A stretch of DNA of 64,000 bases from JBPYFK01 sp051984675. Lineage in GTDB: Bacteria > Actinomycetota > Actinomycetes > Mycobacteriales > Pseudonocardiaceae. The stretch spans positions 56,946 to 120,945 of the forward strand of contig JBPYFK010000045.1 in the NCBI GenBank assembly GCA_051984675.1, in the 5' to 3' direction. Positions 57,159-64,000 of the stretch are shown one piece after another. Within the stretch, counting starts at the first letter, position 1. Each line of letters begins with the position of its first letter. A model generated the notes under the pieces. The model did no database searches and was not told the DNA's origin. It was given only the letters and a program-made list of their open reading frames with translations. A program made the position numbers and the translations under genes.

Positions 57159-57386
57159 GTGCCGTACGTGTGGAGTCCCGTCCTCGTGACGGTGGTTGTC
57201 GTCGTGGTCCTCGGCTCGGTGGTGCTGGGTCTGATGCTGGCCAAGGTGTACCGGGCGCTGCGCCGGCTCCAGCGGGCGGAGAAGCTCGTCGCGGCGGACA
57301 CCCACGACCGCGGCGGGCTGGTCCGGGCACGTGTCGCCGGCCTCCGGGTCGGGTTGGCTGAACGGCGCCGCGCCGAGGTCGAGTAG
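57159..57386 (+). CDS. Small single-pass membrane protein (75 aa)
   Basis: One N-terminal membrane helix (PVLVTVVVVVVLGSVVLGLML) followed by a basic amphipathic region, KVYRALRRLQRAEKLVAAD, and a charged tail. It sits between pafC and tatC, where tatA is commonly found in actinomycetes. It has TatA-like size and topology but not the TatA hinge (no FG after the helix, no P-x-x-A/L-R-x-x-G amphipathic consensus), so a TatA call is not supported. Function unknown. The promoter appears independent (TACGGT box). Confidence 0.7.
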   Translation: MPYVWSPVLVTVVVVVVLGSVVLGLMLAKVYRALRRLQRAEKLVAADTHDRGGLVRARVAGLRVGLAERRRAEVE

Positions 57387-57465
57387 TCACCGCCCGCGTA
57401 TCATCGCTTGCGCAGCGAGGACTGCGGCGAGATGACGGGCCAGGGCAGCTGACAGGGCAGGGCAC

Positions 57466-57517
57466 ATGACGGGCAAGCTCGAATGACGGGCAAGCGCGAA
57501 TGACGGGGCAGGCTTGA
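57466..57517. repeat. Degenerate 17-bp tandem repeats between small membrane gene and tatC
   Basis: ATGACGGGCAAGCTCGA (57466-57482), a one-mismatch copy (57483-57499) and a diverged third copy (57500-57517); a partial fourth begins at 57432. They fill the 149-bp gap where tatA would be expected. Confidence 0.88.
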
Positions 57518-57535
57518 GAGGGAACGGAAGTCACG

Positions 57536-58471
57536 GTGGAAGCTAGTCCGCGCAGCCGCCTGAACCCTTTCCGCCGTGGCAAGCGGAGCCGCGGGAACAA
57601 CCCTGACGGCACGATGACGCTGGTCGAGCACCTCTACGAGCTGAGGTACCGGCTCGGCGTCGCGCTGGTCGCGGTCCTGATCGGCGCGGTGTTCGGGTTC
57701 TGGTGGTTCTCTCACCCGTTCCTGGGCGTGCGAAGCCTGGGCGACCTGCTGACCGGGCCGTACTGCCAACTTCCCCGCAGCGTCCGCTTCGAACCGACGC
57801 CCGGGCAGTGCCAGCTGTTGCAGACCGAGCCGTTCGAAGCGCTGATGATGCAGCTCAAGGTCGGGGTCGCGATCGGAGCCGTGGTGTTCAGCCCGGTGTG
57901 GCTGTACCAGTTCTGGGCGTTCATCACGCCCGGGCTTTACGCCAACGAGCGCCGGATCGCCCGCGCGTTCGTCAGCATCGCCGTCGTGCTGTTCACCGCC
58001 GGGGCCGTGCTGGCGTACTACATCGTTCCGCGCGGGCTTGGGTTCCTGTCGTCGTTCGGTGGCGGGACGTTCGTGACCGCGCTGAGCGCGTCGAACTACG
58101 TCAACTTCGTGCTGGTCATGCTGGTGATCTTCGGGGTGAGCTTCGAGCTGCCGCTGGTGATCGTGATGCTCAACCGCATCGGGGTGCTCAGCTACGCGCG
58201 GCTGAAGAGCTGGTGGCGCGGGATCGTGTTCGTGCTGTTCGTCTTCGCCGCCATCGTCACCCCGCAGGACCCCTTCTCGATGCTCGCGCTCGCCGTGGCG
58301 CTGGCCGTGCTTTTCGGGTTTTCGATGCTGATCTGCCGGGCGCAGGACCGGCGCAAGGAGCGGAAGCTGCGCGAGGAGGGGCTGGCGGGCCTCGACCCGG
58401 ATGAGGCGTCGGACGTCGACCTCAGCTCGGCCCCTGTGGACGAGCCGGCCCAGTACGACGAAACCACCTGA
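57536..58471 (+). CDS. tatC: Sec-independent translocase subunit TatC
   Basis: A 311-aa six-helix membrane protein, the receptor of the twin-arginine export system. MTLVEHLYELRYRLGVAL is the signature start (E-L-R-x-R), FSPVWLYQFWAFITPGLYANERR is the conserved periplasmic/cytoplasmic segment, and FGVSFELPLVIVMLNRIGVLS carries the essential Glu. GTG 57536 starts it after GAGAGGGAACGG. The C-terminal tail is long and acidic and ends in a short 9-bp repeat array spanning the stop. No tatA gene precedes it. Confidence 0.95.
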   Translation: MEASPRSRLNPFRRGKRSRGNNPDGTMTLVEHLYELRYRLGVALVAVLIGAVFGFWWFSHPFLGVRSLGDLLTGPYCQLPRSVRFEPTPGQCQLLQTEPFEALMMQLKVGVAIGAVVFSPVWLYQFWAFITPGLYANERRIARAFVSIAVVLFTAGAVLAYYIVPRGLGFLSSFGGGTFVTALSASNYVNFVLVMLVIFGVSFELPLVIVMLNRIGVLSYARLKSWWRGIVFVLFVFAAIVTPQDPFSMLALAVALAVLFGFSMLICRAQDRRKERKLREEGLAGLDPDEASDVDLSSAPVDEPAQYDETT

Positions 58472-58488
58472 ACCACCTGAACCACCTG
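58462..58488. repeat. Three 9-bp tandem repeats across the tatC stop
   Basis: AACCACCTG three times (58462-58470, 58471-58479, 58480-58488); the tatC stop codon is formed at the first junction. Confidence 0.95.
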
Positions 58489-58583
58489 GCACGACGGTCC
58501 GTGTCCGGCGCCCGACCAGCTGTGGCCGGGGTCTCGCGTACGGCTGTGAACGCCACTGGCGCGGATATGGAAACCTGGTACCC

Positions 58584-61367
58584 GTGGCTGCAAGCCGTTC
58601 GCACCAGTTGACCCCTGCCGAGGCTTACGCGAAGTCCCGGCGGCGCAGCGCTCACCCGAAGCTGGCGGACTTCAGCGGGGAACTGTCGTTCGAGCTCGAC
58701 CCGTTCCAGCGCACCGGGTGCCAGGCACTGGAGTCCGGTCACGGCGTGCTGGTGTGCGCACCTACCGGCGCCGGCAAGACCGTGGTGGGTGAGTTCGCGG
58801 TCCACCTCGCCCTGTCCCAGGGACGCAAGTGCTTCTACACGACGCCGATCAAGGCGCTGTCCAACCAGAAGTACAACGACCTGTGCGAGCGTCACGGCGA
58901 TGGGGCGGTCGGGCTGCTTACCGGTGACACCTCGGTGAACGGGGACGCGCCGGTCGTGGTGATGACCACCGAAGTGCTGCGCAACATGCTCTACGCCGGT
59001 TCGAGCAGCATCGACAACCTCGGCTACGTGGTCATGGACGAGGTGCACTACCTGGCCGACCGGTTTCGTGGGGCGGTGTGGGAGGAGGTGATCCTGCACC
59101 TGCCGGAGCACGTGCAGATCGCCAGCCTCTCGGCCACGGTCAGCAATGCCGAGGAGTTCGGCGAGTGGCTGATGGAGGTGCGCGGCGACACCACCATCGT
59201 CGTCGACGAGCACCGCCCGGTGCCGCTGTGGCAGCACATGCTGGTCGGCCATCGCCGTTTCGATCTTTTCGGCGGCGAGACCGCCGACCGCGAACTGAAG
59301 ATCAACCCGCAGTTGCTGCGGCAGACCCAGGAACTCGCCCGCCGGTACTCGGCGCCCTACGGGCGCGGGCGTACCGGCCCCAACGGCCGCCGTCGCGGCC
59401 CGCGACCGCAGAGGTTCATCCCGCCCTCGCGCGTGGACATCCTGGAAGAGCTGGACTCGGCCGGGCTGCTGCCGGCGATCGTGTTCATCTTCAGCCGGAA
59501 CGGGTGCGACGACGCGGTCACCCAGTGCATGCGGGCCGGGCTGCGGTTGACCACCGACGACGAGGCCCACGAGATCCTTGAGGTGATCGAGGAGCACACC
59601 GACGACCTGCCGGAGTCCGACCTCGCGGTGCTCGGCTTCTGGGAATGGCGCGAAGCGCTGGCCAACGGCGTCGCCGCGCACCACGCCGGCCTGCTGCCGG
59701 CGTTCAAGGAAGCCGTCGAGGAGTGCTTCGTGCGCGGCCTGGTCAAGGCCGTGTTCGCCACCGAGACGCTGGCGCTGGGCATCAACATGCCAGCTCGGAC
59801 CGTGGTGCTCGAAAAGCTGGTCAAGTTCAACGGCGAGGCCCACGTCGACCTGAGCCCGGGCGAGTACACGCAGCTCACCGGGCGAGCGGGCCGCCGGGGC
59901 ATCGACATCGACGGGCACGCCGTGGTCGTGTGGCAGCCGGGCGTGGACCCCAAGCAGGTCGGTGGTCTGGCGTCCACCCGGACCTACCCGCTGCGGTCCT
60001 CGTTCCGGCCTGGCTACAACATGGCGGTCAACCTGGTGCAACGCGTCGGTACCGCGGCTGCCCGGGAACTGCTCGAGCAGTCGTTCGCCCAGTTCCAGGC
60101 CGACCGGTCGGTGGTGGGCCTGTCCCGGCGGGTCGAACGCAACCGCGAGGCGCTGGAGGGCTACGCCGAGTCCATGCGCTGCGACGTGGGTGACTTCGCG
60201 GAGTACTTCGAGCTGCGTCGCCGGATCTCCGAGCGCGAGAAGCTGCTGGCCAAGCAGAGCCGCGCGGAGCACCGAGCGGAAGCCGCGAAGTCGTTGGAGA
60301 AGCTGCGCAAGGGCGACGTGATCGCGGTGCCCTCCGGGCGCCGCTCCGGGTTGGCGGTCGTGATCGACCCGGGCCTGGAACCGATGGGCGAGCCCAGGCC
60401 GCTGGTGGTCAACGAGGACCGGTGGGCGGGACGGCTGTCGGTCGCGGACTTCACCTCACCGGTGGAGAGCCTCGGCAAGATCAAGTTACCGAAGTACGTG
60501 GACGTGCGGTCCCCGAAGTCACGGCGCGACCTGGCGTCGACGCTGCGCAACACCGGGATCAGCCCGCCCGGTGGGCGGAAGAAGCGGACCTCGGACGCGG
60601 CGAGCGACGCCGAACTGGCCAGCCTCCGCCGGGCGATGCGCGCGCATCCGTGCCACGACTGCGAGGACCGGGAGCAGCACGCCAGGTGGGCCGAGCGCCA
60701 CGAGCGGCTGCGGGGCGAGACCGAGCAGCTGCGGAGGAAGGTCAACACGACGACGCATTCCCTGGTGCGATCGTTCGACCGGATCACGGCGCTGCTGACC
60801 GAGCGCGGATACCTGACGGCGGTCGACGGTTCCTCGGAGCCCGAGCAGGTGACCGAGCACGGTCGCCGACTCGCCCGGCTCTACAGCGAGTCGGACCTGC
60901 TGGCAGCGGAATGCCTGCGCTCCGGGGCCTGGGAGGGCCTGGGGCCGTCGGAGCTCGCCGCGGTGGTGTCGGCGCTGGTGTACGAATCGCGGAGGGAAGG
61001 CGGCCCCGCGCCGCACGTGCCCGCGGGCCCGGTCGAGGAGGCCCTGGACCGGACGTGGCGGACTTGGGCGCAGCTTGAGGACGACGAGCGCCGGCACAAG
61101 CTGGCTCGCACGCGTGAGCCGGATGCGGGATTCGCGTGGCCGGTGTACCGGTGGACGCGCGGCGAGTCCCTGGAGCGGGTGCTGACCGTGGCGGCGTCGG
61201 CAGGGGCGGAGCTGTCGGCGGGCGACTTCGTGCGCTGGTCCAGACAGGTCATCGACCTGCTGGACCAGATCCGGGAGGTCGTCGGACGAAAGGACCCGAT
61301 CGGTGACGCCGCTTCACGCGCCGTCACGGCGATCCGCCGGGGCGTGGTCGCGGCCGGCGCGGTGTGA
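58584..61367 (+). CDS. helY: DEAD/DEAH helicase HelY (Ski2/Mtr4-like)
   Basis: A 927-aa Ski2-like RNA helicase, conserved beside tatC in actinomycetes (Rv2092c in M. tuberculosis, from memory). Q-region FQRTGCQALE, Walker A APTGAGKTVVGEF near residue 61, TTPIKALSNQKYND (Ia), MDEVHYLAD (DEVH), SATVSN (III), FSRNGCDDAV (IV), GLVKAVFATETLALGINMPARTVV (V) and QLTGRAGRRGIDIDG (VI). The C-terminal part has the RH/helical domains of Mtr4-like enzymes. GTG 58584 is chosen for its position ahead of the conserved core; the frame is open further upstream across tatC. One TTA Leu codon (60486-60488). Confidence 0.93.
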   Translation: MAASRSHQLTPAEAYAKSRRRSAHPKLADFSGELSFELDPFQRTGCQALESGHGVLVCAPTGAGKTVVGEFAVHLALSQGRKCFYTTPIKALSNQKYNDLCERHGDGAVGLLTGDTSVNGDAPVVVMTTEVLRNMLYAGSSSIDNLGYVVMDEVHYLADRFRGAVWEEVILHLPEHVQIASLSATVSNAEEFGEWLMEVRGDTTIVVDEHRPVPLWQHMLVGHRRFDLFGGETADRELKINPQLLRQTQELARRYSAPYGRGRTGPNGRRRGPRPQRFIPPSRVDILEELDSAGLLPAIVFIFSRNGCDDAVTQCMRAGLRLTTDDEAHEILEVIEEHTDDLPESDLAVLGFWEWREALANGVAAHHAGLLPAFKEAVEECFVRGLVKAVFATETLALGINMPARTVVLEKLVKFNGEAHVDLSPGEYTQLTGRAGRRGIDIDGHAVVVWQPGVDPKQVGGLASTRTYPLRSSFRPGYNMAVNLVQRVGTAAARELLEQSFAQFQADRSVVGLSRRVERNREALEGYAESMRCDVGDFAEYFELRRRISEREKLLAKQSRAEHRAEAAKSLEKLRKGDVIAVPSGRRSGLAVVIDPGLEPMGEPRPLVVNEDRWAGRLSVADFTSPVESLGKIKLPKYVDVRSPKSRRDLASTLRNTGISPPGGRKKRTSDAASDAELASLRRAMRAHPCHDCEDREQHARWAERHERLRGETEQLRRKVNTTTHSLVRSFDRITALLTERGYLTAVDGSSEPEQVTEHGRRLARLYSESDLLAAECLRSGAWEGLGPSELAAVVSALVYESRREGGPAPHVPAGPVEEALDRTWRTWAQLEDDERRHKLARTREPDAGFAWPVYRWTRGESLERVLTVAASAGAELSAGDFVRWSRQVIDLLDQIREVVGRKDPIGDAASRAVTAIRRGVVAAGAV

Positions 61368-61371
61368 CAGC

Positions 61372-61383
61372 GGCTGATCAGCC
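61372..61383. other. 12-bp perfect palindrome after helY
   Basis: GGCTGATCAGCC, just past the helY stop. Too short for a strong terminator; it could be a protein-binding site. Confidence 0.3.
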
Positions 61384-61416
61384 TCGTGCAGGGGCCTCGG
61401 GCCGGATACGGGTGCT

Positions 61417-61452
61417 GTGGTTGGATTTCCGCCAGTGGTTGGATTTCCGCCA
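61417..61452. repeat. 18-bp perfect tandem duplication
   Basis: GTGGTTGGATTTCCGCCA at 61417-61434 and 61435-61452, in the gap between helY and the DUF4333 gene. Confidence 0.95.
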
Positions 61453-61515
61453 GTGCGTGCCCGGCGGGGCGCGTGTCCCGGCGACTCGCCTTGAAACCTC
61501 GCGCGGAGGCACCCC

Positions 61516-62220
61516 ATGAGCAGCCCGTACGGACCGCCGCCCGGCGCCGATCGGCCGCCGTGGGAGCAGCCGCGGGCAGGCCAGCCGCCGTGGGGGCAGG
61601 CAGGGTGGGGTGCCAGCGCGCCTCCGGGCGGTTACGGCCAGGTGCCTGCAGGAGCCGGACAGCAGCCCCCCGGCGTCGCCGAGCCCGGTCACTACGGCTT
61701 CGGCCAGCCTCAGTATTCCGGGCCTCAGTATTCCGGGCCCCAGTATTCCGGGCCCCAGTACTCCGGGCCCGGGTACCCGCCGCCGCAGCCGCGGGTGGGC
61801 CCGTACCAGCCGCCGGCGCCGCCGTACGGCTACGCGCCACAACCCGCTTTCGTGCCGGGGCCGCCCGCTCCCGACGCCGTCCCGGTTGGGAACGAGCGGA
61901 CGTCAGCACTTCCCTGGATGGTCCTGAGCGGGATCGTGCTGCTGGTGGGGGTGGGGAGCGTGCTCGTCGGCGGGTTCATCATTCCGGGTTGGTTTCGGCA
62001 GGATGTCTTCGACGCTTCAGCCGTACAGGACGGCGTCGAGCAGATCCTGAGTGGCCCGTACAACATCACCGGGGTGCGCGGGGTGACGTGCCCGCCCGGC
62101 GAGAACGTACAGCCAGGGACCATGTTCGACTGCCGAGTGAACATTGATGGGCAGTGGAAAGCCGTGACCGTCAAGGTGAAAGACGCCCACGGCACCTACG
62201 AGGTCGGCCGCCCGCGGTAG
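61516..62220 (+). CDS. DUF4333 membrane protein with Pro/Gly-rich N-terminus
   Basis: A 234-aa bitopic protein. Residues 1-130 are Pro/Gly/Gln/Tyr-rich cytoplasmic disorder including four QYSGP units; a membrane helix follows (LPWMVLSGIVLLVGVGSVLVGGFII, about 134-158); the outside domain is DUF4333-like (GVRGVTCPPGENVQPGTMFDCRVNIDGQWKAVTVKV, with two Cys that probably pair). The mycobacterial neighbour in this position, Rv2091c, is also a membrane protein. Function unknown. ATG 61516; GGAGG upstream. Confidence 0.88.
   Translation: MSSPYGPPPGADRPPWEQPRAGQPPWGQAGWGASAPPGGYGQVPAGAGQQPPGVAEPGHYGFGQPQYSGPQYSGPQYSGPQYSGPGYPPPQPRVGPYQPPAPPYGYAPQPAFVPGPPAPDAVPVGNERTSALPWMVLSGIVLLVGVGSVLVGGFIIPGWFRQDVFDASAVQDGVEQILSGPYNITGVRGVTCPPGENVQPGTMFDCRVNIDGQWKAVTVKVKDAHGTYEVGRPR
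61711..61770. repeat. Four 15-bp in-frame repeats (QYSGP)
   Basis: CAGTATTCCGGGCCT/C repeated at 61711-61725, 61726-61740, 61741-61755 and (one change) 61756-61770, encoding four QYSGP units. Confidence 0.97.
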
Positions 62221-62233
62221 GGTCGTGGCGATC

Positions 62234-62602
62234 ATGACCCCATCAGCCGTACCGCCAGATCAGCCGCACGTCCTGTGCGACGTCCATGCCATGGCCGCCG
62301 GTGGAGAATCCGGCGTGCTCTGGCACCTCGCGGAATCGGGACGGCAACTCGACGCGAACCTTGTCCGACTGCCGGCTGAGCAGCGGATCGACGTGCATGT
62401 GGAGCCGGAGCTGGACGTCCTGCTGCTGGTCATTGCCGGGGAGGGCTCCCTTTCCGGCGCCGACAGTGTTTGGTCCTTGACACCGGGAGCGCTTGTCTGG
62501 CTTCCACGCGGCTGCTCGCGCAGCCTGGCTGCCGGCTCTCAGGGGCTCACGTATCTCACCACCCACACGCGCCGTCCTGGTCTTCAGATCCGTATGCCGT
62601 GA
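62234..62602 (+). CDS. Cupin-like small protein
   Basis: A 122-aa protein with a likely single cupin barrel: VHVEPELDVLLLVIAGEGSL then WSLTPGALVWLPRGCSRSLAAG resemble the two cupin motifs, but only some metal-binding His/Glu are kept (one His in VHVEPE), so metal binding is uncertain. ATG 62234 is preferred; GTG 62225 is an alternative. TAGGGT at 62218-62223 overlaps the preceding stop. It starts 13 nt after the DUF4333 gene. Function unknown. Confidence 0.65.
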   Translation: MTPSAVPPDQPHVLCDVHAMAAGGESGVLWHLAESGRQLDANLVRLPAEQRIDVHVEPELDVLLLVIAGEGSLSGADSVWSLTPGALVWLPRGCSRSLAAGSQGLTYLTTHTRRPGLQIRMP

Positions 62603-62616
62603 CTGTCCTGAAAGGA

Positions 62617-62847
62617 CTAGTAGCGGCGGCCGAAGAACCGGCCGATGGCGAAACCGATCAGGATGCCGATTCCCAGCACCACCAGGAGGAAGATCCCGAT
62701 CGCGTGGCCGATGCCGCTGAGGATGCCGCGCGCTTCGAGGTGGTCGGCCGCCAGGGTCGCGGCGTGGACGACCGCGTGGTTCGTGAACACCGCGCCACGA
62801 TATCGATGGCGGTCCAGTCGGCTGAAGCTCGGTAGGGCGTGGCTCAC
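62617..62847 (-). CDS. Small hydrophobic membrane protein
   Basis: A reverse-strand frame of up to 76 aa whose C-terminal half is one strong membrane helix (GIFLLVVLGIGILIGFAIG) ending RFFGRRY. The real start may be downstream of 62847 (for example the GTG codons near 62770), as the first 30 residues are not membrane-like. Small proteins of this kind occur beside the 5'-3' exonuclease gene in actinomycetes. Function unknown. Confidence 0.5.
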   Translation of the reverse strand: MSHALPSFSRLDRHRYRGAVFTNHAVVHAATLAADHLEARGILSGIGHAIGIFLLVVLGIGILIGFAIGRFFGRRY

Positions 62848-62892
62848 ACGTCGGGCGGACCGCCGCCCGTCCCGCAGGCATGAGCCCGGACC

Positions 62893-63828
62893 TCATCCCG
62901 GCAGCGCGGCAATGAGACGGTCGACCGGGCGCCCGAGTCCCCAGCGCCGCTGGAGTTCGGCGACCCGGTCGGCGTCTGCCGGGGCAGGCGGGACGCGGTC
63001 GTCGTCGCGATCAGCGACGACCGGCGCGTCCCGGACGACGCGGACCACGCCGGGGGCGGCGGCCAGGTAGTCGCCGGAGTCCAGCAGCTTGCCGCGATTC
63101 CGGGCTGTCAGCCGGGAATCGCCGGCTTCGGCGGCGGCGAGCAGTGCGTCCAACGATCCGAACCGCGTGATGAGCGTGGCCGCCGTCTTCTCCCCGATGC
63201 CCGGCACGCCGGGCAGCCCGTCCGACGGGTCCCCGCGTAGGACCGCCATGTCCGCGTACGCCGCGCCGGCCCGCTCGGCGGGCAGCTGGTAGCGCTCGGC
63301 CAGCTCGGCAGGTCCGTAGTCCTGCATCTTCGACAGCCCGCCACCGATGTAGATCACGCGGGCCGGCGTGGGCTGGTCGCGGACCAGCTGGAACAGGTCG
63401 CGATCACCGGTGATCACCTCCACCGGGTCGGTGTGTTCGCGGGCCACCAGGGTTGCGATGACGTCGTCGGCTTCGAAACCCTCGGCTTCGGCCGTGGTGA
63501 TCCCGACCGCGTCGAGCAGGTCCAGGATCACCGGGATCTGCGGGCTGAGCGTGTCCGGCACGGCCTCCGCCGCTGGGTCTTCCTCCGCCACGCGGTGCGC
63601 CTTGTACGACGGCAACGCGTCAACCCGAAACCGCGGGCGCCAGTCGTTGTCCAGGCAGGCCACCAGCCGAGTCGGGCGGCGCTCGGTGACGATCTTGGCG
63701 AGCATGTCCGCGAACCCGCGTACCGCGTTGACCGGCATACCGTCCGGCGCCGTCAGGGATTCCGGCAGGGCGTAGTACGAGCGGAACCACAGGCCGGCGG
63801 CATCGATCAGCATCACGGAAGCGGTCAC
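62893..63828 (-). CDS. 5'-3' exonuclease (PolI N-domain family)
   Basis: A 311-aa stand-alone flap/5'-3' exonuclease. MLIDAAGLWFRSYYALPESLTAPDGMPVNAVRGF is the PIN-like start with the metal Asp, RPRFRVDALPSYKAHR, GFEADDVIATLV (metal acids), VITGDRDLFQLV and the H3TH motif LRGDPSDGLPGVPGIGEKTAATLI. GTG 63828 aligns with the mycobacterial Rv2090 N-terminus as remembered; the longer frame from 63846 would include a TTA codon. Likely roles are Okazaki-fragment or repair flap removal. Confidence 0.92.
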   Translation of the reverse strand: MTASVMLIDAAGLWFRSYYALPESLTAPDGMPVNAVRGFADMLAKIVTERRPTRLVACLDNDWRPRFRVDALPSYKAHRVAEEDPAAEAVPDTLSPQIPVILDLLDAVGITTAEAEGFEADDVIATLVAREHTDPVEVITGDRDLFQLVRDQPTPARVIYIGGGLSKMQDYGPAELAERYQLPAERAGAAYADMAVLRGDPSDGLPGVPGIGEKTAATLITRFGSLDALLAAAEAGDSRLTARNRGKLLDSGDYLAAAPGVVRVVRDAPVVADRDDDRVPPAPADADRVAELQRRWGLGRPVDRLIAALPG

Positions 63829-63871
63829 GAACAGTAAGCCTGCCACGGCTGGACGCGGGTGCGCCTGCGGG

Positions 63872-64000
63872 TCAGCCGAGGGTTTCTTGGGCGGTGTGGC
63901 GGGCTTGGTGGGGGTTGGTGGTGGTGAGGACGCGTTCGGCGGCGTGTTGGTAGTCGGTGAGGGTGTGGTGTTGGAGTGCGGTGCCGGTGGCGGGTAGTGC
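63872..64000 (-). CDS. C-terminal 42 residues of an unidentified protein (partial)
   Basis: A reverse-strand frame open to the window edge and ending at TGA (63872-63874). The visible part is Thr/His/Ala-rich and helical (LTDYQHAAERVLTTTNPHQ), with striking ACC/CAC/CTC codon use. It resembles the tail of a TPR-like or regulator protein, but identity cannot be assigned. Confidence 0.5.
   Translation of the reverse strand, partial: ALPATGTALQHHTLTDYQHAAERVLTTTNPHQARHTAQETLG

Noticed and set aside
57159..57386. tatA by position
   Set aside because: Size and single helix fit, but the hinge Gly after a Phe and the conserved amphipathic helix of TatA are missing.

Overview
The window looks like a chromosomal core segment of a high-GC actinobacterium, most likely Pseudonocardiales (Saccharopolyspora/Amycolatopsis-like). 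The evidence is strong G/C bias at third positions, frequent GTG starts, mycothiol (mshC) and pupylation/proteasome genes, a conservon (Cvn) operon, DUF397, DUF3090 and SCO1664-family genes. From memory, the backbone order (DUF3090, SCO1664 family, mshC, PAC2, hisE, hisG, RecB-like nuclease, trmI, mpa, dop, pup, prcB, prcA, pafA, pafB, pafC, tatC, helY, small membrane protein, 5'-3' exonuclease) matches the Mycobacterium tuberculosis Rv2134c to Rv2090 region, with lineage-specific insertions.

Layout. 1-5.3 kb: ABC-F ATPase, small HTH protein, enoyl-CoA hydratase, SIS-domain protein divergent from a TetR regulator, and an Imm1-like protein. 5.3-15.5 kb: a peptide-salvage neighbourhood with an M55 D-aminopeptidase, a complete Dpp/Opp-type ABC importer (binding protein, two permeases, fused double ATPase), then a reverse-strand operon of S9 peptidase, S66 LD-carboxypeptidase and a P-loop-less uridine-kinase-like protein. 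15.7-17.1 kb: DUF3090 and SCO1664-family pair. 17.4-24.6 kb: the most notable part, a four-gene overlapping operon that reads as a cyclohexanecarboxyl-CoA (CHC-CoA) cassette: an EPSP-synthase-like domain fused to an acyl-CoA ligase, an acyl-CoA dehydrogenase, a FabL-like SDR enoyl reductase (ChcA type) and a 2,4-dienoyl-CoA-reductase-like flavoenzyme. It lies between two normally linked core loci and has no polyketide synthase in view. 24.6-30.8 kb: serine hydrolase, MoxR-type ATPase with VWA partner, a COG4705-like membrane protein, DUF397.

30.9-32.2 kb: mshC. 32.5-36.5 kb: conservon with a soluble ATPase component, LC7, DUF742 and GTPase genes, followed by a styrene-monooxygenase-like flavoprotein. 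36.5-43.9 kb: PAC2, HAD phosphatase, hisE-hisG, VOC protein, RecB-like nuclease, site-2 protease, trmI. 44.4-57.4 kb: mpa/arc, aldo-keto reductase, NUDIX, dop, pup, prcB, prcA, pafA, amidase, pafB, pafC and a small membrane protein where tatA is usually found. 57.5-64 kb: tatC, helY, DUF4333, cupin-like protein, small membrane protein, 5'-3' exonuclease and the C-terminus of a further reverse-strand gene.

Two window-wide patterns stand out. Many 9-20 bp tandem duplications occur both inside genes (in frame) and between genes. Many genes lack a Shine-Dalgarno sequence but have a TANNNT hexamer 6-8 nt before the start codon, as expected for leaderless mRNAs. No rRNA, tRNA, CRISPR array, insertion sequence or prophage gene was recognised.
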